Shown one piece after another: positions 1-10,346 of a stretch of 64,000 nucleotides of DNA. The translations under genes and the position numbers were made by a program. The notes beneath the pieces are model-generated. The model saw only the letters and a program-made list of their open reading frames with translations, searched no databases and was not told where the DNA came from. How positions within the stretch are numbered: the stretch's first letter is position 1; each line of letters starts with the position of its first letter. This stretch comes from Saccharothrix tamanrassetensis. Its GTDB lineage: Bacteria; Actinomycetota; Actinomycetes; Mycobacteriales; Pseudonocardiaceae. The stretch spans positions 620,001 to 684,000 of the forward strand of contig NZ_JACHJN010000002.1 in the NCBI RefSeq assembly GCF_014203665.1. Reading direction: 5' to 3'.

Positions 1-2
1 GG

Positions 3-77
3 TTCCGGTTGCTGGCGGACGGGCGGTGGGTGAACGCCGACTTCGTCACGCCGACCTCGGACAGTAACTGCGGCTGA
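3..77 (+). CDS. C-terminal 24 residues of an unknown protein (cut by window edge)
   Basis: Frame 3 is open from the window edge to a TGA at 75-77 and ends in a Thr/Ser/Asn/Cys-rich tail (TPTSDSNCG). The other two forward frames stop earlier. The 24 visible residues match no family I recognise. The P450 gene begins 37 bases later on the same strand. A tail rich in Thr, Ser and Cys beside a tailoring enzyme could be the end of a modified-peptide precursor, but equally the end of any ordinary enzyme. Without the upstream sequence this stays open. Confidence 0.25.
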   Translation, partial: FRLLADGRWVNADFVTPTSDSNCG

Positions 78-114
78 GACGTGGAAGTCGCTCAGCGAGC
101 GGTGTCGCAGCGCC

Positions 115-1455
115 GTGGTCAGTGCCACGTTGGCAGCCATGGACCGCTTCCCTCCGCCGGTGTCCGGTGCGTTTCCCGTGCTGGGGCACATCGTCGAGTT
201 CATCCGCAAGCCCGTCGAGCTGATCGGGCGAGGCAGTCGGGAAGTCGGCGGCGTGTTCTCGCTGCGGCTGCCCGGCAGACGGGCGGTGGTGCTGCTCGGC
301 GCGGAACGCAACCGGTTCTTCTTCGCCGAGACGGACAGGAAGCTGTCGATCCGGACCGCCTACCCGTTCTTCGAGCGGATGTTCTCGCCCGAGTTCTACT
401 TCTTCGCGGGCGTGGAGGAGTACCGGCGGCAGCGCGAGATCGTCGTGCCGCGCTTCCAGGGACGGCAGCTGGACGGCTACGTCACGGCCATGCTGGACGA
501 GACCGCCGCGTTCGAGGAGCACCTCGGCGACGCCGGCGAGTTCAACCTGACCGACGAGCTCGGCCCACTGGTCATGCGCATCGCGGCGCGGTGCTTCCTG
601 GGGCCGGACTTCGGTTCCCGGATGGACCGGGACTTCTTCGCCGAGTTCCGCCGGTTCTCCGCCGGCATGAACCCCGCCCTGCCGCAGCGCCTCCCGCTGC
701 CGTCCGTGGTCCGCAGCAACCACGCCCGCGACCGCCTGAGGGCCGCACTCGGCGGCATGATCCGGGAACGCCGCGCGAACCCCGTGTCACCGCCCGACTT
801 CCTGCAGACCCTGGCCGAGGCGACCTACGCCGACGGCACGCCCGTGCCGGACCTGGTGCTGGTCAACATGATCCTGCTGTTCACGTGGGCCGGCCACGAG
901 ACCACCACCGGGCACATCTCGTGGGCGCTGGTCGACCTGCTGGGCAACCCGGAACACGTCGAACGGGTGCGCGCGGAGACCGGCGAGATCGACCTGGCGG
1001 GCGTCAAGCGGTTGGCGCATCTGGACAACTGCCTGCACGAGACCGAACGCCTGCACCCCGTCGCGCACGTGCTGGTGCGGCAGGCGGCGGAGACGTTCGA
1101 GCTCGACGGCCACGTGATCCCCGAAGGCACGATGGTGATCGCCGCCCCGTCGGTGTCCCACCGGCTGCCCGCCGAGCACGCCCGACCGGACGAGTTCCGG
1201 CCCGACCGGTTCACCGAAGGCCGGGAGGGGAAGCTGGAGCGCCAGGCGCTCATCGGCTTCGGCGGCGGCCTGCACCGCTGCACCGGCGTGCACTTCGCGT
1301 ACCTGGAGATGAAGGTGGTCATCGCCCGGCTGCTGCGCCGCTACGACTTCTCGCTGCTCGACCCCGACCCGAGGCCCGTGCCGGGGATGCACACCAAGTG
1401 GCCGGACTCCCCGTGCCGGGTCCGCTATGTGAAGCGGGTGCCCGCGGTGGTGTGA
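115..1455 (+). CDS. Cytochrome P450
   Basis: A soluble bacterial P450 of 446 residues, the usual length. The I-helix oxygen-activation motif AGHETT is at residues 259-264, the K-helix ExxR at E309/R312, and the haem-binding loop FGGGLHRCTG has its thiolate ligand at C389. A Pro-rich entry segment (RFPPPVSGAFPVLGH) is typical of CYP51- or CYP120-like sequences. Electrons would come from a ferredoxin encoded elsewhere. The substrate cannot be told from the sequence. The GTG at 115 gives the longest frame; ATG at 139 is an equally possible start because neither has a clear ribosome-binding site. The stop overlaps the next gene (TGATG), so the two are probably co-translated. Confidence 0.93.
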   Translation: MVSATLAAMDRFPPPVSGAFPVLGHIVEFIRKPVELIGRGSREVGGVFSLRLPGRRAVVLLGAERNRFFFAETDRKLSIRTAYPFFERMFSPEFYFFAGVEEYRRQREIVVPRFQGRQLDGYVTAMLDETAAFEEHLGDAGEFNLTDELGPLVMRIAARCFLGPDFGSRMDRDFFAEFRRFSAGMNPALPQRLPLPSVVRSNHARDRLRAALGGMIRERRANPVSPPDFLQTLAEATYADGTPVPDLVLVNMILLFTWAGHETTTGHISWALVDLLGNPEHVERVRAETGEIDLAGVKRLAHLDNCLHETERLHPVAHVLVRQAAETFELDGHVIPEGTMVIAAPSVSHRLPAEHARPDEFRPDRFTEGREGKLERQALIGFGGGLHRCTGVHFAYLEMKVVIARLLRRYDFSLLDPDPRPVPGMHTKWPDSPCRVRYVKRVPAVV

Positions 1456-1685
1456 TGGTCGGCATGTTCTTCAGGTGGCGCCCCTTGCGCCGGACCGCGG
1501 TGACCACGTGCGCCTGCCCGACGGAGTGGCCCGAGCTGCGGGCGGACCTGGACGGCCACGAGGTGCGCGGCGTGCCGTCACCCGGCGGCTCCAGTCCGTT
1601 GGTGCTGATGCTCGGCCTGGTGGCGACCTGCGCCGGGTGCGGCGCGCACTACCCGCACGGCTGGGCCGTCGCCGAGCGCCACTAG
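1455..1685 (+). CDS. Small cysteine-containing protein coupled to the P450
   Basis: A 76-residue product whose ATG (1455-1457) overlaps the P450 stop codon by one base, a typical translational-coupling arrangement. It has two cysteine clusters, CACP near residue 19 and CAGC near residue 61, about 40 residues apart, resembling a zinc-knuckle spacing, plus a short hydrophobic stretch (LVLMLGLVAT) before the second. No family recognised. A metal-binding accessory protein or redox partner is conceivable but unproven. It is not a 2Fe-2S or 3Fe-4S ferredoxin, because the cysteine pattern is wrong. Confidence 0.5.
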   Translation: MVGMFFRWRPLRRTAVTTCACPTEWPELRADLDGHEVRGVPSPGGSSPLVLMLGLVATCAGCGAHYPHGWAVAERH

Positions 1686-1688
1686 GCT
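1683..1688 (+). promoter_or_regulatory. Possible -10 of a leaderless promoter for exonuclease III
   Basis: TAGGCT overlaps the stop codon of the preceding small gene and lies 8 bases before the GTG at 1697. There is no ribosome-binding site. The spacing is slightly longer than at the other leaderless starts in the window. Confidence 0.3.
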
Positions 1689-1696
1689 GCTTCCTC

Positions 1697-2491
1697 GTGC
1701 TGACCGTCTCCACCGTCAACGTCAACGGGCTGCGCGCGGCCGCCAGGAAGGGCTACCTGGAGTGGCTCGCCGCGACGTCCGCCGACGTGGTGTGCGTCCA
1801 GGAGGTCCGCGCCGAGCCCGGTCAGCTGCCCGACGAGGTGCGCTCGCCCGAGGGGTGGCACGTGGCGCACGCGCACTCGGAGGTCAAGGGGCGCAACGGG
1901 GTCGCGGTGCTGACCCGGCAGGCGCCGGAGGCGGTCCGGATCGGCTTCGGCGTGCCCGAGTTCGAGCACTCCGGGCGGTACGTGGAGGTGGAGCTGCCGT
2001 CCGTGGTGGTGGCGAGCCTCTACCTGCCCAGCGGTGACGTCGGCACGCCCCGGCAGGAGGAGAAGGAGCGGTTCATGGCCGCGTTCCTGCCGTACCTGGT
2101 GGAGCTGCGGGAGAAGGCGGCGGCCGACGGGCGCGAGGTCGTGGTGTGCGGCGACTGGAACATCGCGCACCGCGAGGCGGACCTGAAGGCGTGGAAGACG
2201 AACCAGAAGTCTTCCGGGTTCCTGCCGTCGGAGCGGGCTTGGCTGTCGGAGGTGTTCTCTTCGGGGTACGTGGACGTGGTGCGCTCGCTGCACCCGGATG
2301 CGGTGGGGCCGTACACGTGGTGGTCGTACCGGGGGAAGGCGTTCGACAACGACTCCGGGTGGCGGATCGACTATCAGGTGGCGACGGAGGGTCTGGCGGC
2401 TCGGGCCGCCAGTGCGGTGGTGGAGCGGGCGGCTTCGTACGGTGAGCGCTGGTCCGACCACGCGCCGGTCACGGTGATCTACGGCGACTGA
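1697..2491 (+). CDS. xthA: Exodeoxyribonuclease III (AP endonuclease)
   Basis: A 264-residue member of the exonuclease III/EEP nuclease family, which cleaves abasic sites and removes 3'-blocking groups in base-excision repair. All hallmark motifs are present: NVNGLRAA at the N-terminus, VCVQEVR (metal-binding Glu), GDWNIAH (Asp/Asn pair), WWSYRGKAF, WRIDYQVA and the terminal SDHAPV with catalytic Asp-His. Length matches the family. The GTG at 1697 is chosen because the conserved first strand (LTVSTVNVNG) follows at once; the open frame extends further upstream without homology. Probably transcribed independently of the P450. Confidence 0.95.
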   Translation: MLTVSTVNVNGLRAAARKGYLEWLAATSADVVCVQEVRAEPGQLPDEVRSPEGWHVAHAHSEVKGRNGVAVLTRQAPEAVRIGFGVPEFEHSGRYVEVELPSVVVASLYLPSGDVGTPRQEEKERFMAAFLPYLVELREKAAADGREVVVCGDWNIAHREADLKAWKTNQKSSGFLPSERAWLSEVFSSGYVDVVRSLHPDAVGPYTWWSYRGKAFDNDSGWRIDYQVATEGLAARAASAVVERAASYGERWSDHAPVTVIYGD

Positions 2492-2696
2492 GCCGGCCCG
2501 GCTGAACCAGGAAAAGTGTCGACTGCTCGGGACCGGATCGAGTAGCGGATCTCGGTGCGCCGGCGGCTGGGGTCTTCGCTCGGTGCCACGATCAACCGGA
2601 CGATCGTCTTCGCTCGTTCGGCCGCACTTCACTTCACGTTCGTGACCTGCACCACCAATCGTGAAACTCTTTCACCAATCGAGGTGGGGAGCGGCG

Positions 2697-4394
2697 ATGG
2701 CCAGGGTCAACCGACGGCGTTTCTTCCAGGCGGCGGGGGTCGCGGGGGCGGCGGTGGTGTGGGGCGGGCCGCCCGCTTCCGCCACCACCACCGGTACCAC
2801 GCTGGACGTTGCGGCGACGCCGATCGGCGGGGCCGGGTACCGCCGGCTCGCGGCGGGGCCCGGGTGGCCGCTGGTCGTGCGCGGGGACATCGCGACGCCG
2901 GGTGCGGCGAGGGTCGACCGGCGGCGGCCACTGGCGTGTTTCGTGCAGTTCACCGACATGCACATGGTCGACACGCAGAGCCCGGCGCGGTTCGAGTACA
3001 CGCACCCGTTGATGGGGGCCGGGGCGTTCCGGGCGCACGAGACTCTCGCGCAGCACACGTCCGCCGCACTCGTCCGGAAGGTCAACGCACTGACCGGTGG
3101 ACCGTTCACCGGGCGGCCGATCGACTTCGTGATGACCACCGGCGACAACACCGACAACCACGAGCAGGTCGAACTCGACTGGTTCCTCACCGTGCTCAAC
3201 GGCGGCCGGATCACCGCCAACACCGGCGACCCGGCGCGGTACGAAGGGGTGCAGAACTCCGGCGTCAAGGCGTACTGGAACCCGGACAGCACGCTCGCCG
3301 ACGACTACAAGGCCAAAGGCTTCCCGCGCGTCCCGAACCTGCTCGACGCCGCCATCCGCCCGTTCGACAGCCCCGGCCTGCGCATCCCGTGGTACTGCAC
3401 GTTCGGCAACCACGACGACAGCGTGGTCGGCTCGCTCCCCGACGGCATCCCGTTCATCGACGCCCTCTACACCGGCCGCAACAAGGTCATGGGCTGCGCC
3501 GAGGCCGACTCCGCCCGCATCGCCCGCGCCATGACCGACCCCGCCCACGCGGCCGACGCGGCGACCGTGCTTGCCGCGAACCCCGGCCTCGTCCGCACCG
3601 TCACGCCCGACGCGCGTCGCAGGCCGTTCGGCACCGCCGAGTTCGTCCGGGCCCACCTGGACCCGCGCAACACCGGCCCCGGACCGGTCGGCCACGGGTT
3701 CACCCCGGACAACGCCGACGGCGTGGACGTCTTCTACACGTTCCGCATCGCCCCCGGCGTCACCGGCGTCAGCCTGGACACCACGACCACCGCCGGGTTC
3801 GCGGACGGCTCCATCGGCCTGCACCAGTACCGGTGGCTGGAGAAGACCCTCCGCCGCAACAGCTCCCGCTACTACGACGTGTTCGGCGCCAGGAAGGCGC
3901 AGGCCGTCACCGACGAGCTGTTCATCCTGTTCAGCCACCACACCAGTCGGACCATGGGCAACGTCCTGCCCGACCGCCGCCGCCCGCTCGACCCCCGGCT
4001 GGACGGCAACGCCCTGGTCGCCCTGCTCCAGCGCTTCCCGAACGTGGTCGCCTGGGTCAACGGCCACACCCACGAGAACAGGATCGTCCCGCACGGCACC
4101 GGCGACCGGGCCTTCTGGGAGATCAACACCGCCGCCCACGTCGACCACCCGCAGCACGCCCGGATCATCGAACTGGTCGACAACGGCGACGGGACGCTGT
4201 CCCTGTTCACCACCCTGGTGGAGGGCGACGCGCCCTACGCGGCCGACTACGACGACTTCTCGCCGCGCGGCCTGGCCTCGCTGGCGCGCGAGTTCGCGTT
4301 CAACGACCCCCACGCCGACCTGGACGCGGTGGGCGCTCCCACCGACCGGAACACGGAACTCCTGGTGGCCGGCAACTCGCCCACCCGGGTGTGA
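2697..4394 (+). CDS. Tat-exported metallophosphoesterase (PPA1498-type)
   Basis: A 565-residue secreted calcineurin-like phosphoesterase. The N-terminus carries a twin-arginine signal (NRRRFFQAAG, then a hydrophobic Ala/Val stretch and ASA-type cleavage region), so it is exported folded. Metal-binding motifs are complete: D87-x-H89, GDN around D150, GNHD around H239 and GHTH at H457/H459. Long inserts between them match the actinobacterial TIGR03767/PPA1498 group, whose substrates are not established. The ATG at 2697 is preceded by GGGGAG at good spacing and places the Tat motif at the extreme N-terminus; an in-frame GTG at 2661 would bury it. The 205-bp gap before it should hold its promoter. 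Confidence 0.9.
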   Translation: MARVNRRRFFQAAGVAGAAVVWGGPPASATTTGTTLDVAATPIGGAGYRRLAAGPGWPLVVRGDIATPGAARVDRRRPLACFVQFTDMHMVDTQSPARFEYTHPLMGAGAFRAHETLAQHTSAALVRKVNALTGGPFTGRPIDFVMTTGDNTDNHEQVELDWFLTVLNGGRITANTGDPARYEGVQNSGVKAYWNPDSTLADDYKAKGFPRVPNLLDAAIRPFDSPGLRIPWYCTFGNHDDSVVGSLPDGIPFIDALYTGRNKVMGCAEADSARIARAMTDPAHAADAATVLAANPGLVRTVTPDARRRPFGTAEFVRAHLDPRNTGPGPVGHGFTPDNADGVDVFYTFRIAPGVTGVSLDTTTTAGFADGSIGLHQYRWLEKTLRRNSSRYYDVFGARKAQAVTDELFILFSHHTSRTMGNVLPDRRRPLDPRLDGNALVALLQRFPNVVAWVNGHTHENRIVPHGTGDRAFWEINTAAHVDHPQHARIIELVDNGDGTLSLFTTLVEGDAPYAADYDDFSPRGLASLAREFAFNDPHADLDAVGAPTDRNTELLVAGNSPTRV

Positions 4395-4432
4395 CACGTC
4401 ACTCCCGACTCAGAGGTGGAATTCTGGCCGCC

Positions 4433-4438
4433 TAGTGT
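4433..4438 (+). promoter_or_regulatory. Leaderless promoter -10 of fbiC
   Basis: TAGTGT ends 7 bases before the GTG at 4446. There is no ribosome-binding site, so transcription probably starts at or next to the start codon. Confidence 0.45.
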
Positions 4439-4445
4439 CGTTGAC

Positions 4446-6965
4446 GTGGCAGTGGACATCTCGATCACCCAGCCCGAGCCCCACCCCGGCCCGACGGCGA
4501 TGAGGCGCGCCCTGCGCCGCGCCGCCGACGGCGCCGCGCTGGACGTGACCGAGGCGTCGGTGCTGCTGCACGCGCGGGGTGACGACCTGGACGCCCTCCT
4601 CGACGCGGCGGGCCGGGTGCGCGACGCCCACCTGCTCGCCGAGGGGCGGCCCGGTGTCGTCACCTACAGCCGCAACGCGTTCATCCCGCTGACCCGGCTG
4701 TGCCGCGACCGCTGCCACTACTGCACGTTCGCGACGGTGCCGCACAAGCTCCCGGCGGCGTTCCTGGAACGCGACGAGGTGCTGGGGATCGCCCGCCGGG
4801 CCGCCGCGCAGGGCTGCAAGGAAGCCCTGTTCACGCTGGGCGACCGGCCCGAGGAGCGCTGGCCGCAGGCCAGGGAGTGGCTGGAGGCGCGCGGCTACGA
4901 GTCGACCCTGGACTACGTGCGCGCGTCCGCCATCGCCGTCCTCGAAGAGACCGGCCTGCTGCCGCACCTCAACCCCGGCGTGCTGAGCTGGGAGGAGTTG
5001 CAGCGGCTGCGCCCGGTCGCGGCCAGCATGGGGATGATGCTGGAGACCACCGCCGAACGGCTGTGGAGCGAGAAGGGCGGCCCGCACTACGGCAGCCCCG
5101 ACAAGGAACCCGCCGTCCGGCTGCGCGTGCTGACCGACGCCGGCCGGGTCAACGTCCCGTTCACGACCGGGATCCTGATCGGGATCGGCGAGACGATCAC
5201 CGAACGCGCCGAGAGCCTGCTCGCCATGCGCGGCATCGCGCGGCAGTACGGGCACATCCAGGAAGTGATCATCCAGAACTTCCGCGCCAAGCCGGACACC
5301 GCGATGCGCGGGATGCCCGACGCCGACCTGCACGAACTGGCCGCCACGATCGCGGTCGCCCGGCTGGTGATGCCGTCGTCCACGAGCGTGCAGGCACCGC
5401 CGAACCTGGTCGGCGGCGAGTTCGGGCTGATGCTGCGCGCCGGGATCGACGACTGGGGCGGGGTGTCACCGGTGACGCCCGACCACGTCAACCCCGAACG
5501 CCCCTGGCCGCGGGTCGACGAGCTGGCCGGGCTCACCGAGACCGCCGGTTTCGAGCTCCGCGAACGGCTGGCGGTCTACCCGCGCTACGTCCGCGGCACC
5601 CCCGGCCAGTGGATCGACACCCGCCTCACCGCGCACGTCCAGGCGCTGGCCCGGCCGGACGGGCTGGCGGACCCCGACGCCGAGGTCGTGGGTCGCGAGT
5701 GGCAGGAGCCGGACGGCGGCCTGGACACCTACGGCCGCGCCGACCTGAACACCGCGATCGACACCGAGGGCCGGACCGGTGACCGGCGGGGCGACTTCGA
5801 CTCCGTGTACGGCGACTGGGACTCCCTGAGCATCCCCCAGGCCGTCACCCGGCTCCCCGAGGACGCCGCGCGTGCCCTCAAGCTGGCCGCCGACGACCCG
5901 GCGAAGCTGCTCCAGGACTCCGACGCGGCCCTGGCCCTGCTCACCGCCGACGGCGAAGCCCTGGAAACCATGACCCGGCTCGCCGACGAGCTGCGGGCCG
6001 AGGTCGTGGGCGACGACGTCACCTACGTGGTCAACCGCAACATCAACTTCTCCAACGTCTGCTACGTCGGCTGCCGGTTCTGCGCCTTCGCCCAGCGCGA
6101 GCGCGACGCCGACGCCTTCCGGCTGAGCATCGACGAGGTGGCCGACCGCGCGCGGGAAGCCTGGGACGCCGGGGCCACCGAGGTCTGCATGCAGGGCGGC
6201 ATCGACCCGAAGCTGCCGGTCACCTACTACGCCGACGTCGTGCGCGCCATCAAGGCCCGCGTCCCCGGCATGCACGTCCACGCGTTCAGCCCGATGGAGA
6301 TCGTCAGCGCGGCGGCCAAGGCGGGCGTGAGCGTGCGGGAGTGGCTCACCGACCTCAAGGACGCCGGCCTGGACACCATCCCGGGCACCGCGGCGGAGAT
6401 CCTGGACGACGACGTCCGCTGGGTGCTCACCAAGGGCAAGCTGCCCGCCGCGACCTGGCTGGAGGTCGTCGCCACCGCGCACGAGGTGGGCATCCGGTCG
6501 TCGTCCACGATGATGTACGGCCACGTCGACCACCCCGGGCACTGGCTCGGCCACTTCCGCGCGCTCGCCGACCTCCAGGACCGCACCGGGGGCCTGACCG
6601 AGTTCGTCGGCCTGCCGTTCGTGCACCGCAACGCGCCGATCTACCTGGCGGGCGTGGCACGGCCGGGGCCGACCCGGCGGGACAACCGCGCCATCCACGC
6701 GTTCGCCCGGCTGGCCCTGCACGGGCGGATCGACAACATCCAGTGCTCGTGGGTCAAGCTCGGCGACGAAGGCACCGCCGAAGTGCTGCGAGGCGGCGCG
6801 AACGACCTCGGCGGCACGCTCATGGAGGAGACCATCAGCCGGATGGCCGGCTCCGAGCACGGCTCCGCGCGCACCGCCCGGCAGCTGCACGACACGGCCG
6901 CGCTGGCCGGTCGGCCCGCCCGCCAGCGCACTACGACATATGGCCGAGTCGACGTCGTGAGGTAA
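4446..6965 (+). CDS. fbiC: FbiC, fused CofG-CofH F0 synthase (coenzyme F420 biosynthesis)
   Basis: An 839-residue double radical-SAM enzyme that joins tyrosine with 5-amino-6-ribitylaminouracil to make 7,8-didemethyl-8-hydroxy-5-deazariboflavin (F0), the chromophore of F420. The CofG half has its 4Fe-4S/SAM motif at C86, C90, C93 (CRDRCHYC). The CofH half has C539, C543, C546 (CYVGCRFC). Both halves carry the family's other motifs, such as the [10 protein letters not shown] segment. The fused form is characteristic of actinobacteria and some eukaryotes. The GTG at 4446 is chosen because of a TAGTGT hexamer 7 bases upstream; an in-frame GTG at 4416 lies upstream of that hexamer. It stands alone, with no other F420 gene in the window. 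Confidence 0.96.
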   Translation: MAVDISITQPEPHPGPTAMRRALRRAADGAALDVTEASVLLHARGDDLDALLDAAGRVRDAHLLAEGRPGVVTYSRNAFIPLTRLCRDRCHYCTFATVPHKLPAAFLERDEVLGIARRAAAQGCKEALFTLGDRPEERWPQAREWLEARGYESTLDYVRASAIAVLEETGLLPHLNPGVLSWEELQRLRPVAASMGMMLETTAERLWSEKGGPHYGSPDKEPAVRLRVLTDAGRVNVPFTTGILIGIGETITERAESLLAMRGIARQYGHIQEVIIQNFRAKPDTAMRGMPDADLHELAATIAVARLVMPSSTSVQAPPNLVGGEFGLMLRAGIDDWGGVSPVTPDHVNPERPWPRVDELAGLTETAGFELRERLAVYPRYVRGTPGQWIDTRLTAHVQALARPDGLADPDAEVVGREWQEPDGGLDTYGRADLNTAIDTEGRTGDRRGDFDSVYGDWDSLSIPQAVTRLPEDAARALKLAADDPAKLLQDSDAALALLTADGEALETMTRLADELRAEVVGDDVTYVVNRNINFSNVCYVGCRFCAFAQRERDADAFRLSIDEVADRAREAWDAGATEVCMQGGIDPKLPVTYYADVVRAIKARVPGMHVHAFSPMEIVSAAAKAGVSVREWLTDLKDAGLDTIPGTAAEILDDDVRWVLTKGKLPAATWLEVVATAHEVGIRSSSTMMYGHVDHPGHWLGHFRALADLQDRTGGLTEFVGLPFVHRNAPIYLAGVARPGPTRRDNRAIHAFARLALHGRIDNIQCSWVKLGDEGTAEVLRGGANDLGGTLMEETISRMAGSEHGSARTARQLHDTAALAGRPARQRTTTYGRVDVVR

Positions 6966-7125
6966 CCCCCCACGGGCGAGCGGGTGACGCGGCGCGGTTA
7001 GTCTGCCGCCGGTCGCGATTTCACCCGAAACCCACAGCGGGGTCCGACAACCCGGGTAGGTTCGCGGCCGTCCGTCAACAGGGTTCACCCCGGTGGTGAC
7101 GCGGTGTTGGTGAGGAGGCTCGGCA

Positions 7126-7419
7126 GTGCGCGGTCGCAGTGCAGCACTGGGTGTGGTGGTGGGCACGGTCTCGGCCCTGGCCACGACAGGTGTGGCGAGT
7201 GCGGGCACCAGCGCGGCAGCCCTCGGCACGTCGTCGGTGGACACGCCGGTGGGTGTCGCCGCCGTGGCGTTCGGCGTGGTCGGCCTGGTCGCCGGCCTGG
7301 TCCGGCGCCGCCGCGCGGCCGTGGTGCGGGCCAGGGAGGAGTCGGCCGTCGCCGTGGAGCCCGCCGTCGTCCTGCCCGTCGCGCAGCCCGTGATCGAGCC
7401 CGCTCCCACGACCGCCTGA
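7126..7419 (+). CDS. Small membrane-anchored protein
   Basis: A 97-residue protein with an N-terminal signal-like hydrophobic stretch (about residues 6-25), a second hydrophobic helix (about 43-60) ended by RRRR, and a Pro/Val/Ala-rich tail that should face the cytoplasm by the positive-inside rule. GAGGAGG stands about 8 bases before the GTG, a strong ribosome-binding site, which supports translation. No family recognised. It precedes trpS by 21 bases and may share its transcript. Confidence 0.7.
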   Translation: MRGRSAALGVVVGTVSALATTGVASAGTSAAALGTSSVDTPVGVAAVAFGVVGLVAGLVRRRRAAVVRAREESAVAVEPAVVLPVAQPVIEPAPTTA

Positions 7420-8526
<1,107 letters not shown>

Positions 8527-8564
8527 TCACCCCTGGCCGAGTGGCGGTTGATCACCCGACGGCT

Positions 8565-8570
8565 TAACGT
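8565..8570 (+). promoter_or_regulatory. Leaderless promoter -10 of the YihY gene
   Basis: TAACGT ends 6 bases before the GTG at 8577. There is no ribosome-binding site in front of the start. Confidence 0.45.
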
Positions 8571-8576
8571 CTGATC

Positions 8577-9716
8577 GTGGTGGAACAGCCGAAACCGGCC
8601 CCGAGGGCGACACCGGCAGCGCAGGCGGAACCGGCGGAGAAGCCGAGGAGGTCCGGATCGGCGGGCGGGTCCACCGCGGCGCGGAAATCGGAACCGGCGA
8701 AGGAGTCGAAGCTCGACAAGCTGCGCCGTGAGCGCCCTTGGCTGGACCACCTGTTCCGCGCGGCCCAGCGCTACACCGAGCAGTACGGCGCGCACTACGC
8801 CGCCGCGGTCACCTACTTCAGCGTCCTGTCGCTGGTCCCGATGCTGATGATCGGGTTCGCCGTCGCCGGCTTCGTGCTGTCCTCGCAACCCGGGCTGCTG
8901 GACGAGTTGAAGGGCAGCATCGCCGAGGCCGTGCCCGGCTCGTTGGGCGACACCATCAACGGCGTGGTCAACCAGGCCGTCCAGTCCAAGGGCACGGTCG
9001 GTGTGTTCGGCCTGCTCGGCGCCGCCTACTCGGGCCTCGGCTGGATGAGCAACCTGCGGGACGCGCTGACCGCGCAGTGGGGCCACGCCAAGGAGGACCT
9101 GCCGTTCCTGAAGACGGCGCTGAAGGACCTGCTGGCGCTGGTGAGCCTCGGCTTGGCGCTGGTGGTGTCGTTCGGCCTCACCGCCGTCGGCAGCGGGTTC
9201 GCGCACGAGGTGCTGGAGTTCATCGGCCTGGACGGCGTGTGGTGGGCCGAGGCGCTGCTCAAGGTCGGCACCATCATCCTGGCGCTGGCGGCGAACTGGT
9301 TGGTGTTCCTGTGGGTGCTGGCGAAGCTGCCGCGCAAGGCCGTGGGGTGGCGCAGCGCGCTGAAGGGCGCAGCCGCCGCCGCGATCGGGTTCGAGGTGCT
9401 CAAGCAGGTCGGGACGATCTACCTGTCCACCGTGACGTCCTCGCCCGCCGGTGTGGCGTTCGGCCCGATCATCGGTGTGCTGGTGTTCGCGAACCTGGTG
9501 GCGCAGTTCCTGCTGTTCATCACGGCGTGGACGGCCACCGCGCGCGAGAACCTGCTGCGCGACCTGCCCGAACCGCCCCCGCCGGCGGTGATCCGGCCGC
9601 TGGTGGAGGTGCACCGCGCGCCCAGCCCCCGCGCCGCCGTGGGCCTGGTCGGCGCGGGGGTCCTGCTGGGCGCGCTGTTCCGGCCTACGTCCAGAAGACC
9701 GCGACGGCCACGTTGA
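8577..9716 (+). CDS. YihY/BrkB-family membrane protein
   Basis: A 379-residue integral membrane protein. An Ala/Pro/Lys-rich cytoplasmic N-terminus (about 1-60) is followed by six hydrophobic helices between roughly residues 85 and 330, with the YihY/BrkB landmarks AAAVTYFSVLSLVPM and GPIIGVLVFANLVAQ. The family was once misnamed ribonuclease BN; its role (transport or envelope) is not settled. The C-terminus overlaps the end of the convergent membrane-protein gene by 32 bases. The order trpS - yihY - small membrane proteins - carboxypeptidase - sdh is conserved in Streptomyces. Confidence 0.88.
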   Translation: MVEQPKPAPRATPAAQAEPAEKPRRSGSAGGSTAARKSEPAKESKLDKLRRERPWLDHLFRAAQRYTEQYGAHYAAAVTYFSVLSLVPMLMIGFAVAGFVLSSQPGLLDELKGSIAEAVPGSLGDTINGVVNQAVQSKGTVGVFGLLGAAYSGLGWMSNLRDALTAQWGHAKEDLPFLKTALKDLLALVSLGLALVVSFGLTAVGSGFAHEVLEFIGLDGVWWAEALLKVGTIILALAANWLVFLWVLAKLPRKAVGWRSALKGAAAAAIGFEVLKQVGTIYLSTVTSSPAGVAFGPIIGVLVFANLVAQFLLFITAWTATARENLLRDLPEPPPPAVIRPLVEVHRAPSPRAAVGLVGAGVLLGALFRPTSRRPRRPR

Positions 9717-10032
9717 CGACGACGAGCCCGGCGAGGGCCGGCGTCAGCCAGGACGCGACCTTCCGCTTGTTCAGGTTCGCCGCGACCAAGCCCGCGATCA
9801 GCACCAGGACCAGCAGCTTCACCCCGATCTTGAAGTGGTCGTAGTCCTTGTCGGTGAGCGGGGCGAGGGCGACCAGCGCCACCCCGGTCACCAACTGCAG
9901 ACCGGCGCCGTGCAGCCAGCCCTTGTTCAGCGGGCCGTCCTTGCCGACCCGGTTCTGGACGAAGAACATGGCGACGAGCATGCCCATGCCCAGCAGGTGC
10001 AGGAACACCAGCAACAGGCGCACGAACTCCAC
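9685..10032 (-). CDS. Small four-helix membrane protein
   Basis: A 115-residue protein with four predicted transmembrane helices (about 4-22, 42-60, 69-86 and 95-113) and short charged loops (NRVGKDG, TDKDYDH). The GTG at 10032 is chosen because GGAGG lies 8 bases before it; the frame continues further upstream without a membrane pattern. It is 26 bases downstream of the SCO4848-type gene and probably forms an operon with it. Function unknown. Its 3' end overlaps the convergent YihY gene. Confidence 0.8.
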   Translation of the reverse strand: MEFVRLLLVFLHLLGMGMLVAMFFVQNRVGKDGPLNKGWLHGAGLQLVTGVALVALAPLTDKDYDHFKIGVKLLVLVLIAGLVAANLNKRKVASWLTPALAGLVVVNVAVAVFWT

Positions 10033-10058
10033 GGCGGAGCCTCCAGGTGTGTGGTGGG

Positions 10059-10286
10059 TTACTTGCTTCGGAGCGCCCGCAGGCCGCGGATGCCCAGCAC
10101 GCCGATGACCGTGCCGAACGTGAGCGACGCGACGACGAGCACCAGGTGCACGGTGAAGAACGCGGTCGGACCGGCGTCCCACGAACGGGTGTCCTTCCAG
10201 ATGTTGCGCAGGAAGGTAGGCCAGATCACCCAGGACCACACCCCGAAGGCCACCAGGAAGACGGACATGCCACGGGAGAGCTTCAC
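10059..10286 (-). CDS. SCO4848-family membrane protein
   Basis: A 75-residue protein with two transmembrane helices and the conserved core FGVWSWVIWPTFLRNIWKD, which I recognise from the Streptomyces SCO4848 family. The family has no assigned function, but in Streptomyces it also sits divergently beside a D-Ala-D-Ala carboxypeptidase, as here. That conserved pairing hints at an envelope role. The GTG at 10286 has a GATACT hexamer 6 bases upstream, so the message may be leaderless. Confidence 0.85.
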   Translation of the reverse strand: MKLSRGMSVFLVAFGVWSWVIWPTFLRNIWKDTRSWDAGPTAFFTVHLVLVVASLTFGTVIGVLGIRGLRALRSK

Positions 10287-10334
10287 GGATGCAGTATCGG
10301 ACGTGGCGGGTGCACGTCACTCAACCGGGGTGGA

Positions 10335-10340
10335 TAGCCT
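10335..10340 (+). promoter_or_regulatory. Leaderless promoter -10 of the carboxypeptidase gene
   Basis: TAGCCT ends 6 bases before the GTG at 10347. The 60-bp gap also has to hold the divergent promoter of the SCO4848-type gene. Confidence 0.45.
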
Positions 10341-10346
10341 GGGTGG

